A program made the position numbers and the translations under genes. A model generated the notes under the pieces. That model did no database searches and was not told the origin of the DNA. It was given only the letters and a program-made list of their open reading frames with translations. Positions 1 through 6,425 of a DNA stretch of 13,412 nt are shown in pieces; position 1 is the first letter of the stretch, and every line of letters starts with the position of its first letter. Source of the DNA: an uncultured Collinsella sp. (lineage in GTDB: Bacteria > Actinomycetota > Coriobacteriia > Coriobacteriales > Coriobacteriaceae); NCBI GenBank assembly GCA_900544725.1, contig UQWK01000054.1, forward strand, positions 1 through 13,412. The letters are read 5' to 3'.

Positions 1-55
1 GGCCCGTGGGTTATACCCTAAGAGCAAACCACCCTTTTTAAGGGTGGTTCTGATT
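1..55. repeat. Copy 1 of 55-bp direct repeat (IS200-type right end)
   Basis: Identical over 55 bases to positions 749-803 and running into the window edge, so its true length is unknown. It contains a perfect hairpin: AACCACCCTT at 27-36, a TTT loop, and AAGGGTGGTT at 40-49. The base AAACCACCC is shared with the left-end hairpin at 98-116. Because the second copy sits at the right end of the IS200-type element, the simplest reading is that this is the right end of another copy lying immediately upstream (head to tail). A contig-edge assembly artefact is the main alternative. Confidence 0.75.
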
Positions 56-70
56 TCAAGACTTTAGTCT

Positions 71-116
71 GCTGGCCGCGCAGCGGCCAGCTTTAAACCA
101 CCCGCTACGCGGGTGG
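71..116. repeat. Left-end double hairpin of the IS200-type element
   Basis: Two perfect stem-loops follow each other. The first is GCTGGCCGC / GCGGCCAGC (71-79 and 83-91). The second is CCACCCGC / GCGGGTGG (98-105 and 109-116). TnpA of this family recognises subterminal hairpins, and the second shares its AAACCACCC base with the right-end hairpin at 775-797. It is therefore the likely TnpA recognition hairpin; the first may instead shield tnpA from outside transcription. Confidence 0.6.
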
Positions 117-135
117 AGACAAACGGCTTTACAAA

Positions 136-199
136 GCCACCCCTCCGACCGATATTGACGATTGTTCAGGCCGTCAAGAATTCGAGTCGAAGGGGTGGT
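136..199 (+). promoter_or_regulatory. Stem sequestering the tnpA ribosome binding site
   Basis: Positions 136-149 pair with 186-199: 13 of 14 pairs, with the only mismatch at 145/190 and one G-T pair at 136/199. The right arm contains the tnpA Shine-Dalgarno AGGGG (191-195) 8 bases before the ATG at 204. A short inner stem GACG/CGTC (157-160, 172-175) may close the loop. Occlusion of the ribosome site by 5' leader structure is established for Salmonella IS200, so this is probably translational repression of transposition. Confidence 0.6.
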
Positions 200-203
200 C
201 GCC

Positions 204-662
204 ATGGCCCAGAAGGCCTACAGCCTTTCCCACACGAAGTGGATGTGCAAGTACCACATCGTGTTCACGCCGAAGTATAGGCGCAAAGTGATCTACAACC
301 AAATCAGGAGCGACATAGGGGAGATCCTCAGGAAGCTGTGCGAGTACAAGGGGATCGAGATAATCGAGGGGCACCTGATGCCCGACCACGTGCACGTGCT
401 GCTGGCGATTCCGCCGAAGTACAGCGTCGCGAGCGTCATGGGCTACCTGAAGGGGAAGAGCTCGCTGATGATATTCGACAGGCACGCCAACCTCAAGTAC
501 AAGTTCGGCAACAGGAAGTTCTGGGCGGAGGGCTACTACGTGTCCACCGTCGGCCTGAACGAGGCGACGATCGCCAAGTACATCAGGGAGCAGGAGTCCC
601 ACGACATCGCGCTGGACAAGCTGAGCGTGAAGGAGTACGAGGACCCCTTCAAGAGGGGGTGA
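204..662 (+). CDS. tnpA: IS200/IS605-family transposase TnpA (Y1 type)
   Basis: A 152-residue HUH-tyrosine transposase that would cut and rejoin single-stranded DNA at the element's ends. The start KAYSLSHTKWMCKYHIVFTPKYRR region (residues 4-27) is typical of the family. The metal-binding HUH motif is H62-V63-H64 in PDHVHVLL, and the catalytic tyrosine is most likely Y126 in IAKYIREQE. Length matches the usual 140-155 residues, so it appears intact. The ATG at 204 is preferred over an in-frame TTG at 162 because it has an AGGGG site and matches the family N-terminus. Seven of its eight arginines use AGG, whereas neighbouring genes mostly use CGC and CGT, which supports foreign origin. Expression is probably held down by the leader stem at 136-199. 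Confidence 0.93.
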   Translation: MAQKAYSLSHTKWMCKYHIVFTPKYRRKVIYNQIRSDIGEILRKLCEYKGIEIIEGHLMPDHVHVLLAIPPKYSVASVMGYLKGKSSLMIFDRHANLKYKFGNRKFWAEGYYVSTVGLNEATIAKYIREQESHDIALDKLSVKEYEDPFKRG

Positions 663-748
663 TCCCGCCGGTTCGACCGGCGCGCCACGGGTCAAGATGC
701 ACTAGGCCTGGACGAAGTCCGGGCCCGCGCCTTTAGACGCGAGCCCGG

Positions 749-803
749 GGCCCGTGGGTTATACCCTAAGAGCAAACCACCCTTTTTAAGGGTGGTTCTG
801 ATT
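749..803. repeat. Copy 2 of 55-bp direct repeat; IS right-end hairpin
   Basis: Identical to 1-55. The hairpin AACCACCCTT-TTT-AAGGGTGGTT spans 775-797. Read on the minus strand it is followed by TTTGCTCTT, so it could also serve as the transcription terminator of the nitroreductase gene that ends at 802. The last bases, TGATT, overlap that gene's stop codon (802-804). Confidence 0.8.
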
Positions 804-1323
804 ACCTGACATACACCACGTTGTCGCGGCGCGGCTTTGCTTCGGGGAGTGCGTCTTCGGCGTAGCCCAGAATGCAGTTGCCCACACCGCGCAGGCTTCC
901 GTCGGCGGGCAGACCCCACTTGGCCAGCAGTTCCAGTCCCTCGGGTGAGTCAAAGACCTCGTGCGCGCGGTGGATCCAACACGAATCGACGCCCAGCGCA
1001 TAGGCTGCGTTGAGCAGGTTGCCCATGGCGAGCGAGCCGTCTTCCAGGTGCGTGGGCACGCTGCGGTCGACGAGCACCACCACAACGGTCTTGGCGCCGT
1101 AGAAGGGATCTCCCTCGCTGCCCATAACTTGGGCGTTGAGCTGCGAGAGGCGCTCGACGGTTGCGGGGTCGGTGACGGCGACGAACGTGACCGGCTGGCG
1201 TCCCATGCCGCTCGGCGCGTACTGGCCGGCTTCGATAATGCGTGCGAGTTTTTCGGCTTCGACGGGGCGATCGCTATAGTTGCGGCAGCTGCGGCGGTGG
1301 ATGAGCGCTTCGATGGTCTCCAT
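802..1323 (-). CDS. Nitroreductase family protein
   Basis: A 173-residue FMN-dependent oxidoreductase of the nitroreductase superfamily; its substrate cannot be told from sequence. The N-terminal RRSCRNYSD (residues 10-18) and APSGMGRQP (36-44) are the usual phosphate/FMN-contacting motifs. A C-terminal GVGNCILGYA followed by a short basic tail ending VVYVR is typical of small family members, so the protein looks full length despite the IS at its stop codon. The start at 1323 is chosen over a longer frame to 1416 because of a perfect AGGAGG four bases upstream and the family start METIEALIHRRS. Members often act as homodimers reducing quinones, flavins or nitroaromatics. Base and codon use match the chromosome. 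Confidence 0.9.
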   Translation of the reverse strand: METIEALIHRRSCRNYSDRPVEAEKLARIIEAGQYAPSGMGRQPVTFVAVTDPATVERLSQLNAQVMGSEGDPFYGAKTVVVVLVDRSVPTHLEDGSLAMGNLLNAAYALGVDSCWIHRAHEVFDSPEGLELLAKWGLPADGSLRGVGNCILGYAEDALPEAKPRRDNVVYVR

Positions 1324-1614
1324 GGGTCCTCCTGACGTTGGTTTCGATGCCTCGTTCTTACCCGCCGAACCAAAACCGTAATCGCGCAGTCGGCCCCAAA
1401 CAATGCAAGCTACCAAGTGGAAAAGTTGGTTTGCATAAAACTTCAGCCAGAATGTGATAAACCGGTGGGATGGTTAAACGTTTTATCCCGTCTACCCTGC
1501 GGTTTTTTACCACTTGCCTAAATGATGCGCGCATAAGCTCTGATAAAGGTTTTACTAAAGGAGTATCAACGTTTATCAACGCGCCATGGTGGCGCCGGGC
1601 CAGGAGGTAACATC

Positions 1615-1905
1615 ATGTTCCAGGCTGGAGATGTCGTCGAGACCGACTTCGAAGGATTTCTGAAGCTGCTGCGTTCCAAGACGCGCGCTTTCGTGTCGAT
1701 TAACGATCACGAGTACTACATCACGCACACCGATGGCTATTGGCGTGTTCAGGATTGCGAGGCCCTCAACGATAAGGGCCACTTTACTGACTGCTCCGAG
1801 CTGGTCAACACGGTCTGCGAGGTCGTCGAACTGCCGTGGATTTGCGGCAAGAGCCTGCACGACAGCTTCTCGGGCGCCACGGTCTACGAGGCCGTCGCTG
1901 CTTAA
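1615..1905 (+). CDS. Conserved-looking small protein of unknown function
   Basis: A 96-residue acidic soluble protein that I do not recognise. It has no signal peptide or membrane segment. The start has a strong AGGAGGT site (1601-1607) seven bases before the ATG, and a perfect terminator follows the stop, so it is a well-expressed single-gene unit. The N-terminal half alternates hydrophobic and charged residues (FVSINDHEYYITHTDGYWRV, 26-45), suggesting a small beta fold with a short ligand- or partner-binding surface. Four cysteines (48, 60, 68, 77) lie in the second half. The codon pattern and tight signals make it a real gene. No function is proposed. Confidence 0.85.
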   Translation: MFQAGDVVETDFEGFLKLLRSKTRAFVSINDHEYYITHTDGYWRVQDCEALNDKGHFTDCSELVNTVCEVVELPWICGKSLHDSFSGATVYEAVAA

Positions 1906-1931
1906 CAGCCAACAATCGATATTCTCTCGCA

Positions 1932-1967
1932 ACCGCCGGCGCCGCCCCCGCGCCGGCGGTCTTTTTT
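1932..1967 (+). terminator. Intrinsic terminator of the 96-residue gene
   Basis: Perfect 11-bp GC-rich stem (1932-1942 with 1950-1960, starting ACCGCCGGCG) with a 7-base loop, followed by C and six T. It lies 26 bases after the stop codon at 1905. Confidence 0.9.
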
Positions 1968-2009
1968 GTCGATATGCTTATGTAGGGCCGACCATAAACA
2001 ACGAGCTTA

Positions 2010-2038
2010 TTGACGATAGTCAAAATTCGGACTAATGT
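2010..2038 (+). promoter_or_regulatory. Promoter of the marR-ABC operon
   Basis: A -35 box TTGACG (2010-2015), a 17-base spacer and a -10-like TAATGT (2033-2038). The -10 is weak but the spacing is ideal. The predicted transcript starts near 2045, giving a leader of about 40 bases before the marR ATG at 2085. The spacer is occupied by the first operator-like palindrome. Confidence 0.55.
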
Positions 2039-2069
2039 AGAGATACAAATTGGTCAAAACTCGGACAAT
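2017..2069 (+). promoter_or_regulatory. Twin operator-like boxes, probable MarR binding sites
   Basis: Box 1 is TAGTCAAAATTCGGACTA (2017-2034), a perfect 5-base inverted repeat (TAGTC/GACTA) across an 8-base centre. Box 2 is TGGTCAAAACTCGGACAA (2051-2068). It matches box 1 at 15 of 18 positions and starts exactly 34 bases later. Box 1 fills the gap between -35 and -10, and box 2 lies just after the predicted transcript start. Autorepression by the adjacent MarR protein is inferred from position and symmetry. Confidence 0.6.
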
Positions 2070-2084
2070 CGAATGGTGGGATAG

Positions 2085-2585
2085 ATGAATAGTGCGGTTA
2101 CGCTGGTCGATTTCGACCGGATGCTCAACGGACTCGACCATATCTATTCGGAGTTCTCGCGCACCTGCGGTCTTTCGGACTGCGCCTACTGGATGCTCGT
2201 CGACACCAGCACGGCGGGCGGTAGTATCGCCGTGAGCCGTCTGACAGGCGAATGGTTCTATAGCAAGCAGACCATTAACTCGGCGATCAAGACGCTTAGG
2301 GCGCGAGGACTTGCGACGTTGGAGTTTGCCGAGGGCAGTCGTAAGAATAAGGTCGTTTGTTTGACCGATGAGGGCCGGCGGTTCGCCGAGCACTATGCGT
2401 TGCCGGCGGTTAAAGCCGAGCAGCGTGCCTTTGGCGCGCTCGAGCCCTGGGAACAGTGTGAGATTATGCGCCTGGTCGGCAAGTTCTCCCATGTTCTTAA
2501 CGAAGAGTGCGAGGCGTTTAAACAGCAGATGGCCGCCGAGAATGAGGCTGACGATAAGATCGAGGGGGAGACATGCGACTCTTGA
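2085..2585 (+). CDS. MarR-family transcriptional regulator
   Basis: A 166-residue winged helix-turn-helix regulator, expected to bind DNA as a dimer and to release it on binding a small ligand. The fold is visible as an N-terminal dimer helix (8-28), the helix-turn-helix around 47-76 with the recognition helix near SKQTINSAIKTLRARGL (60-76), and a basic wing (EGSRKNKVVCLTDEGRRF, about 82-99). The C-terminal half is a long amphipathic dimerisation region. A GGTGG site lies just before the ATG. It overlaps the first ABC gene by 13 bases, so the three genes are co-transcribed and probably translationally coupled. The arrangement (MarR plus two ABC half-transporters) is common for inducible multidrug efflux; the ligand is unknown. 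Confidence 0.88.
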   Translation: MNSAVTLVDFDRMLNGLDHIYSEFSRTCGLSDCAYWMLVDTSTAGGSIAVSRLTGEWFYSKQTINSAIKTLRARGLATLEFAEGSRKNKVVCLTDEGRRFAEHYALPAVKAEQRAFGALEPWEQCEIMRLVGKFSHVLNEECEAFKQQMAAENEADDKIEGETCDS

Positions 2586-4309
2586 TGAGGTTTATGAGGC
2601 CGTATCGCGGGCTGATTGCGGTGACGCTGTTTGCAGTGCTGATAGATAACGTCGGTACGCTGTTGGTTCCCACGATGCTGGCGAACATGGTCAACACCGG
2701 TATTACCACGGGCGATATCGACTATATTTTACGCAACGGCCTGTATATGCTTATCGCGACCGGCATGGCCAGCGGCGGCACGGTGCTGGGCTGCTATCTT
2801 TCGGCGCGCCTGGCCGCCAACGTGGCCTGCGATATCCGCAATGCCGTGTACGACAAGTCGCTCGAACTCGCAGCCAGCGACTTTGAGCGCTTTGGCACGG
2901 GTTCGATGATCACGCGCTCACTCAACGACATCAACGTGATTCAGCAGGCTATCCTTCAGACGATTCAGCTGGTGCTGCCGGTGCCGTTCTTGGCCGTGGC
3001 GGGCATCATCTTTGCCTGGTTTATCGATCCTGCCATGGGCACGCTGCTGGGCGTGGTCGTTGCGATCGTGCTGGTGGTGGCGGCCTTTACCGTTGCCAAC
3101 GCCGCGCCGATCTTTATGCGTCTGCAGAGCTTTATCGACCGCATGAACGTGGTGCTGCGCGAGAACATCGTGGGCGTGCGCGTCATCCGCGCATTTAACA
3201 AGGAGCGCCACGAGGAGCAGCGCCTGGACGAGGTGTTTAGCGATTACGCGGCCAACGCCATCAAGGTCAACCATCTGTTTGTGGGCCTCGATAGCTCCAG
3301 CTTCTTTTTGATGAACATCGCCGAGGTGGCGGTGCTGTGGGTGGGCGGCAACCGCGCGGGCGTCCATGCCATGCAGATCGGCAGCATCTCGGCCGTGTTG
3401 GAATACGCGATCTTGATCCTGTTCTTTGTGATGATGGCGCAGATGGTGATTCTGACGCTTCCGCGCGCCGCGGCGTGCCTCAACCGTGCGCAGCAGGTGC
3501 TCGAAATCGAGCCGAGCATCGTGGACGGCAAGGCAACGCTGGGCGACGGGGCGCCTGAGTCCGCAGATGGTGCCGACGCGGTTGCCGTGTTCGACCATAT
3601 GTCGTTCCGTTTTGACGATGCCGACGAGGACACCCTGTGCGACCTGAGCTTTGCCTGTCGCCGTGGCCAGACCACGGCGATTGTAGGCTCGACGGGTTCG
3701 GGCAAGTCGACGGTGGCCAAGCTCTTGTTGCGTTTCCACGATGCCACGAAGGGCGCCATTCGCCTGAACGGCGTCGATCTGCGCGACCTTTCGCAAGGTG
3801 AGATTCGCGGGCATATCGCTTACGTGCCGCAGAAGGCGTGGCTGTTCTCGGGTACGGTGGCGAGCAACCTGCGCTTTGGCAACGAGGGCGCGACCGAGGC
3901 TGACATGCTCCATGCGCTGGAGATTGCCCAGAGCACCTTTGTGCTCGACCAGCCGCAGGGACTCGATACGCCGGTATCCCAGGGCGGTACGAACTTCTCG
4001 GGCGGCCAACGTCAGCGCCTGGCCATTGCCCGTGCGCTCATGAAGCATGCCGATCTATATATCTTCGATGACAGTTTTTCGGCCCTGGACTTTAAGACCG
4101 ACGCCGCCCTGCGCCATGCACTGCAGAACGAGACGCGCGATGCCGCGGTGCTCATCATCGCCCAGCGCATCTCGACTATTTTGCATGCCGATCAGATCGT
4201 GGTGCTCAAGGATGGCGAGATCGTGGGACTGGGCACGCATGACGAGCTCATGGAAACCTGCGAGGTGTACCGCGCTATCGCGGAATCGCAGATGAAGGGA
4301 GGTGAGTAG
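2573..4309 (+). CDS. ABC exporter half-transporter, degenerate ATP-site subunit
   Basis: A 578-residue half-transporter: six membrane helices within about residues 10-300, then a nucleotide-binding domain. Visible motifs are Walker A GSTGSGKST (372-380), Q-loop Q420, signature FSGGQ (475-479) and Walker B LYIFDDSFSALD, where D500 replaces the catalytic glutamate. The H-loop position is Q531 instead of histidine. These two substitutions mark the degenerate-site partner of heterodimeric exporters such as TM287/288, BmrCD and LmrCD. The normal signature here would serve the partner's competent site. Likely substrates are drugs or lipophilic compounds, but none can be specified. The start overlaps marR and has a GAGGGGGAG site. 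The partner gene begins one base after the stop. Confidence 0.93.
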   Translation: MRLLMRFMRPYRGLIAVTLFAVLIDNVGTLLVPTMLANMVNTGITTGDIDYILRNGLYMLIATGMASGGTVLGCYLSARLAANVACDIRNAVYDKSLELAASDFERFGTGSMITRSLNDINVIQQAILQTIQLVLPVPFLAVAGIIFAWFIDPAMGTLLGVVVAIVLVVAAFTVANAAPIFMRLQSFIDRMNVVLRENIVGVRVIRAFNKERHEEQRLDEVFSDYAANAIKVNHLFVGLDSSSFFLMNIAEVAVLWVGGNRAGVHAMQIGSISAVLEYAILILFFVMMAQMVILTLPRAAACLNRAQQVLEIEPSIVDGKATLGDGAPESADGADAVAVFDHMSFRFDDADEDTLCDLSFACRRGQTTAIVGSTGSGKSTVAKLLLRFHDATKGAIRLNGVDLRDLSQGEIRGHIAYVPQKAWLFSGTVASNLRFGNEGATEADMLHALEIAQSTFVLDQPQGLDTPVSQGGTNFSGGQRQRLAIARALMKHADLYIFDDSFSALDFKTDAALRHALQNETRDAAVLIIAQRISTILHADQIVVLKDGEIVGLGTHDELMETCEVYRAIAESQMKGGE

Positions 4310-4310
4310 C

Positions 4311-6314
4311 ATGACCGAGGAGCTCAAGAAGCAGGGCATCGCCGATGACGCCGCAGTTGCAGAGGTAGCCGAGGAGACGGACGTCACGCCCGACCTGGAC
4401 GAAGCCGCCAAGGCAGCGGCGGAGCGCGAGGCTCGCCGCCAGGCACTCTACGAGGAGAACGAGCGTGCCGAGGACGAGCGCGCCCGCGCCGAGGCGGAGC
4501 GCATGCGCGACGTTGACGACGAGGACGAGGACGAGACGCCCCGCGACACCTGGGCGACGGTGCGCCGCCTGTGGAGCGAGGCCGCCGGGGACCATTGGCG
4601 CTTCTATATCGTGTTCGCGAGCATCGTGTTCTATGTCATCTTTAACACCGCGGCGCCGGCTTACAGCGCCCGTGTGATCGATGAGTTGTGGGGGCACATG
4701 AAGCTGGCGTTTGCCAACAACGCTACCTTCAGCATTACCTGGGAGAACTGCGGTAGGACCATCTTCATCTACTTTATGATCTGGACCGCCGCCGCCTCGT
4801 TCTACGCACTCCAGAGCTTTTTGATGTCGAGCGTTGCCGAGCGCCTCAACCTGCGCCTACGCAACCGCATCGCACAAAAGCTCAACCGTCTGCCGCTTGC
4901 CTACTTTGACGCGCATCGTCCCGGCGAGGTCGTCAGCCGTGCGACCAACGACTTGGACAAGATGTCCGAGAGCATGCAGCGCGGCTTGCTGCAGCTGCTG
5001 GTGTCGATCGGTACCGTGGCGGGCGCCGTGAGCGTGATGTTCGTGTTTAGCGTGCCGCTCACGCTCGTCTTTTTGTTCTTTACGGCGCTTTCGCTTCTGG
5101 TGACAAAGGTCGTGTCGCGCCGCACGCACGATGTGACGGGCGAGCGCCAGGAGTGGGTGTCCAAGATAACGAGCGCGGTCGAGGAGGGCTACTCTGGCCG
5201 TCTGGTGATCCGTGCGTTTAACCGCGAGCGCCAGAGCTCTGCCGAGGTACACGAGGCTTCGAAGGAGCTGGCGCGCGTGAGCACCAAGGCCGACTTTATG
5301 ATTAACGCCGTCGGCCCCGCGGTGCGCTTTATCGGCCGCTTGGCGCAGATCGTGATTGCGCTGGTGGGCTGCAGCATGTTGGTTGCCGGGCATATGACCG
5401 TTGGCGTGTTCCAGGCGTTCTTCCAGTTTATCTACGAGGCGTCCGAGCCCATGACGCAGCTGTCGTTTACCTTTAACTCGCTGCAGAGCGCGCTGGCGAG
5501 CGCCGAGCGCGTGTTCGACCTGCTCGACGAGTCCGAGATGGAAGCCGATCCGTTGCCGGCGGCCGCCGCCAAGCTGTCGGGCAAGGTGGAGGGCCGTGTT
5601 GCCTTTGAGCACGTGCGTTTTGGCTATGCGCCCGACAAGCCGCTCATGCGCGACGTGTCGTTTACAGTCGAGCCGGGTCAGAAGATCGCGGTGGTGGGAA
5701 CCACGGGCGCGGGCAAGACCACGCTCATCAATCTGCTCATGCGCTTCTACGAGATCGACGGTGGCCGCATTACCCTCGACGGTGTGGACACGAGCCGTAT
5801 GGATCGCGGCGAGCTGCGGCAGCAGTTTGGCATGGTGCTGCAGGACGCCTGGCTGTTCGACGGCACGATTGCCGAAAACATCGCCTACGGCTGCCCCGAG
5901 GCAACGCGCGACGAGATCGTGGCTGCCGCCCGCGCCGCGCAGGTCGACTTCTTTGTGCGCACCATGCCGCAGGGCTACGACACGCGCGTGGCCAACGATG
6001 CCGAAAGCATCAGCCAGGGCCAACGTCAACTGCTGACCATCGCGCGCGTGCTGCTCAACAACCCGGCGATCCTCATTCTGGACGAGGCGACGTCGAGCGT
6101 GGACACGCGCACCGAGCTCGCCATCGGCCGCGCCATGGACGCGCTCATGCGCGGGCGCACGAGCTTTGTGATCGCGCATCGCCTGTCGACGATCGTGGAT
6201 GCCGATCTCATCCTGGTCATGGATCACGGCAATATCATCGAGCAGGGTACGCACAAGGAGCTGCTGGCTGCCGAGGGCGCTTATGCCGACCTCTACCTAA
6301 GCCAGTTCGCATAA
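4311..6314 (+). CDS. ABC exporter half-transporter, catalytic subunit with acidic N-tail
   Basis: A 667-residue partner of the preceding gene. Its nucleotide-binding domain has Walker A GTTGAGKTT (463-471), Q-loop Q511, canonical Walker B LILDEATSSVD with catalytic E592, and H-loop H623. Its signature is altered to ISQGQ (567-571), which would face the degenerate site of the partner. The two proteins therefore complement each other as one asymmetric exporter. Membrane helices lie in about 90-390. The first 80 residues are an unusual charged tail: an Ala/Glu/Arg-rich likely helix (31-66), then the acidic run DVDDEDEDE (67-75). The ATG at 4311 is chosen over a GTG at 4302 because the GGAGGTG site fits the former. 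At 667 residues it is longer than typical subunits (about 580-600) because of that tail. Confidence 0.93.
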   Translation: MTEELKKQGIADDAAVAEVAEETDVTPDLDEAAKAAAEREARRQALYEENERAEDERARAEAERMRDVDDEDEDETPRDTWATVRRLWSEAAGDHWRFYIVFASIVFYVIFNTAAPAYSARVIDELWGHMKLAFANNATFSITWENCGRTIFIYFMIWTAAASFYALQSFLMSSVAERLNLRLRNRIAQKLNRLPLAYFDAHRPGEVVSRATNDLDKMSESMQRGLLQLLVSIGTVAGAVSVMFVFSVPLTLVFLFFTALSLLVTKVVSRRTHDVTGERQEWVSKITSAVEEGYSGRLVIRAFNRERQSSAEVHEASKELARVSTKADFMINAVGPAVRFIGRLAQIVIALVGCSMLVAGHMTVGVFQAFFQFIYEASEPMTQLSFTFNSLQSALASAERVFDLLDESEMEADPLPAAAAKLSGKVEGRVAFEHVRFGYAPDKPLMRDVSFTVEPGQKIAVVGTTGAGKTTLINLLMRFYEIDGGRITLDGVDTSRMDRGELRQQFGMVLQDAWLFDGTIAENIAYGCPEATRDEIVAAARAAQVDFFVRTMPQGYDTRVANDAESISQGQRQLLTIARVLLNNPAILILDEATSSVDTRTELAIGRAMDALMRGRTSFVIAHRLSTIVDADLILVMDHGNIIEQGTHKELLAAEGAYADLYLSQFA

Positions 6315-6315
6315 G

Positions 6316-6343
6316 GTGACAAAGGGGCAGTCCCACATGTCAC
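6316..6343. repeat. Imperfect palindrome after the ABC operon
   Basis: GTGACA (6316-6321) pairs with TGTCAC (6338-6343), and an inner GGG/CCC stem forms after three mismatches, with loop CAGT. It lies two bases after the stop codon. It resembles short intergenic REP-like palindromes, but only one copy is present here, so repeat status is unproven. Confidence 0.4.
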
Positions 6344-6355
6344 ATCGAGAAGAAG

Positions 6356-6368
6356 GCCCGCCGCGGGC
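6356..6368 (-). terminator. Possible weak terminator between convergent genes
   Basis: A small GCCCG-CCG-CGGGC hairpin. Read on the minus strand it is followed by CTTCTTCTC, which is T-rich but not a clean tract. It could end cysE transcripts. The stem is short, so the call is tentative. Confidence 0.35.
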
Positions 6369-6425
6369 GGATTCCCCGACGCACCTTTTGTGTTGGCGTT
6401 CATGCTGTGGCGGTTGCCCGCGGCC

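Larger units (their letters stand above)
56..803 (+). mobile_element. IS200-type insertion sequence, about 748 bp, tnpA only
   Basis: The element is delimited by the point where the 55-bp repeat copies diverge (56 and 804); the exact ends are inferred. It holds a single Y1 transposase gene, no tnpB, no terminal inverted repeats and no target duplication, as expected of the IS200 group of the IS200/IS605 family, which moves as single-stranded circles. Left-end hairpins lie at 71-91 (9-bp stem, loop GCA) and 98-116 (8-bp stem, loop TAC). Right-end structures lie at 666-682, 705-725 (9 bp with one G-T pair, loop GAA), 720-747 and 775-797. The length fits IS200 elements (about 700 bp). It has landed directly at the stop codon of the minus-strand nitroreductase gene. 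Confidence 0.8.

Noticed and set aside
71..116. Successive hairpins at the window start considered as a CRISPR array
   Set aside because: The stems differ in sequence and there is no regular repeat-spacer unit; they fit IS200 end structures.
174..695. Long minus-strand frame opposite tnpA
   Set aside because: It is the antisense shadow of a GC-biased gene; no ribosome site and no family sequence.
1424..1614. Promoters for the nitroreductase and the 96-residue gene
   Set aside because: Several AT-rich hexamers can be matched (for example TTGCAT 1431-1436 with TGATAA 1455-1460) but none stands out enough to call.
2918..4048. 376-codon minus-strand frame inside the first ABC gene
   Set aside because: His/Arg-rich antisense shadow of the ABC coding sequence, as are the similar frames at 4857-6254 and 8198-9319.
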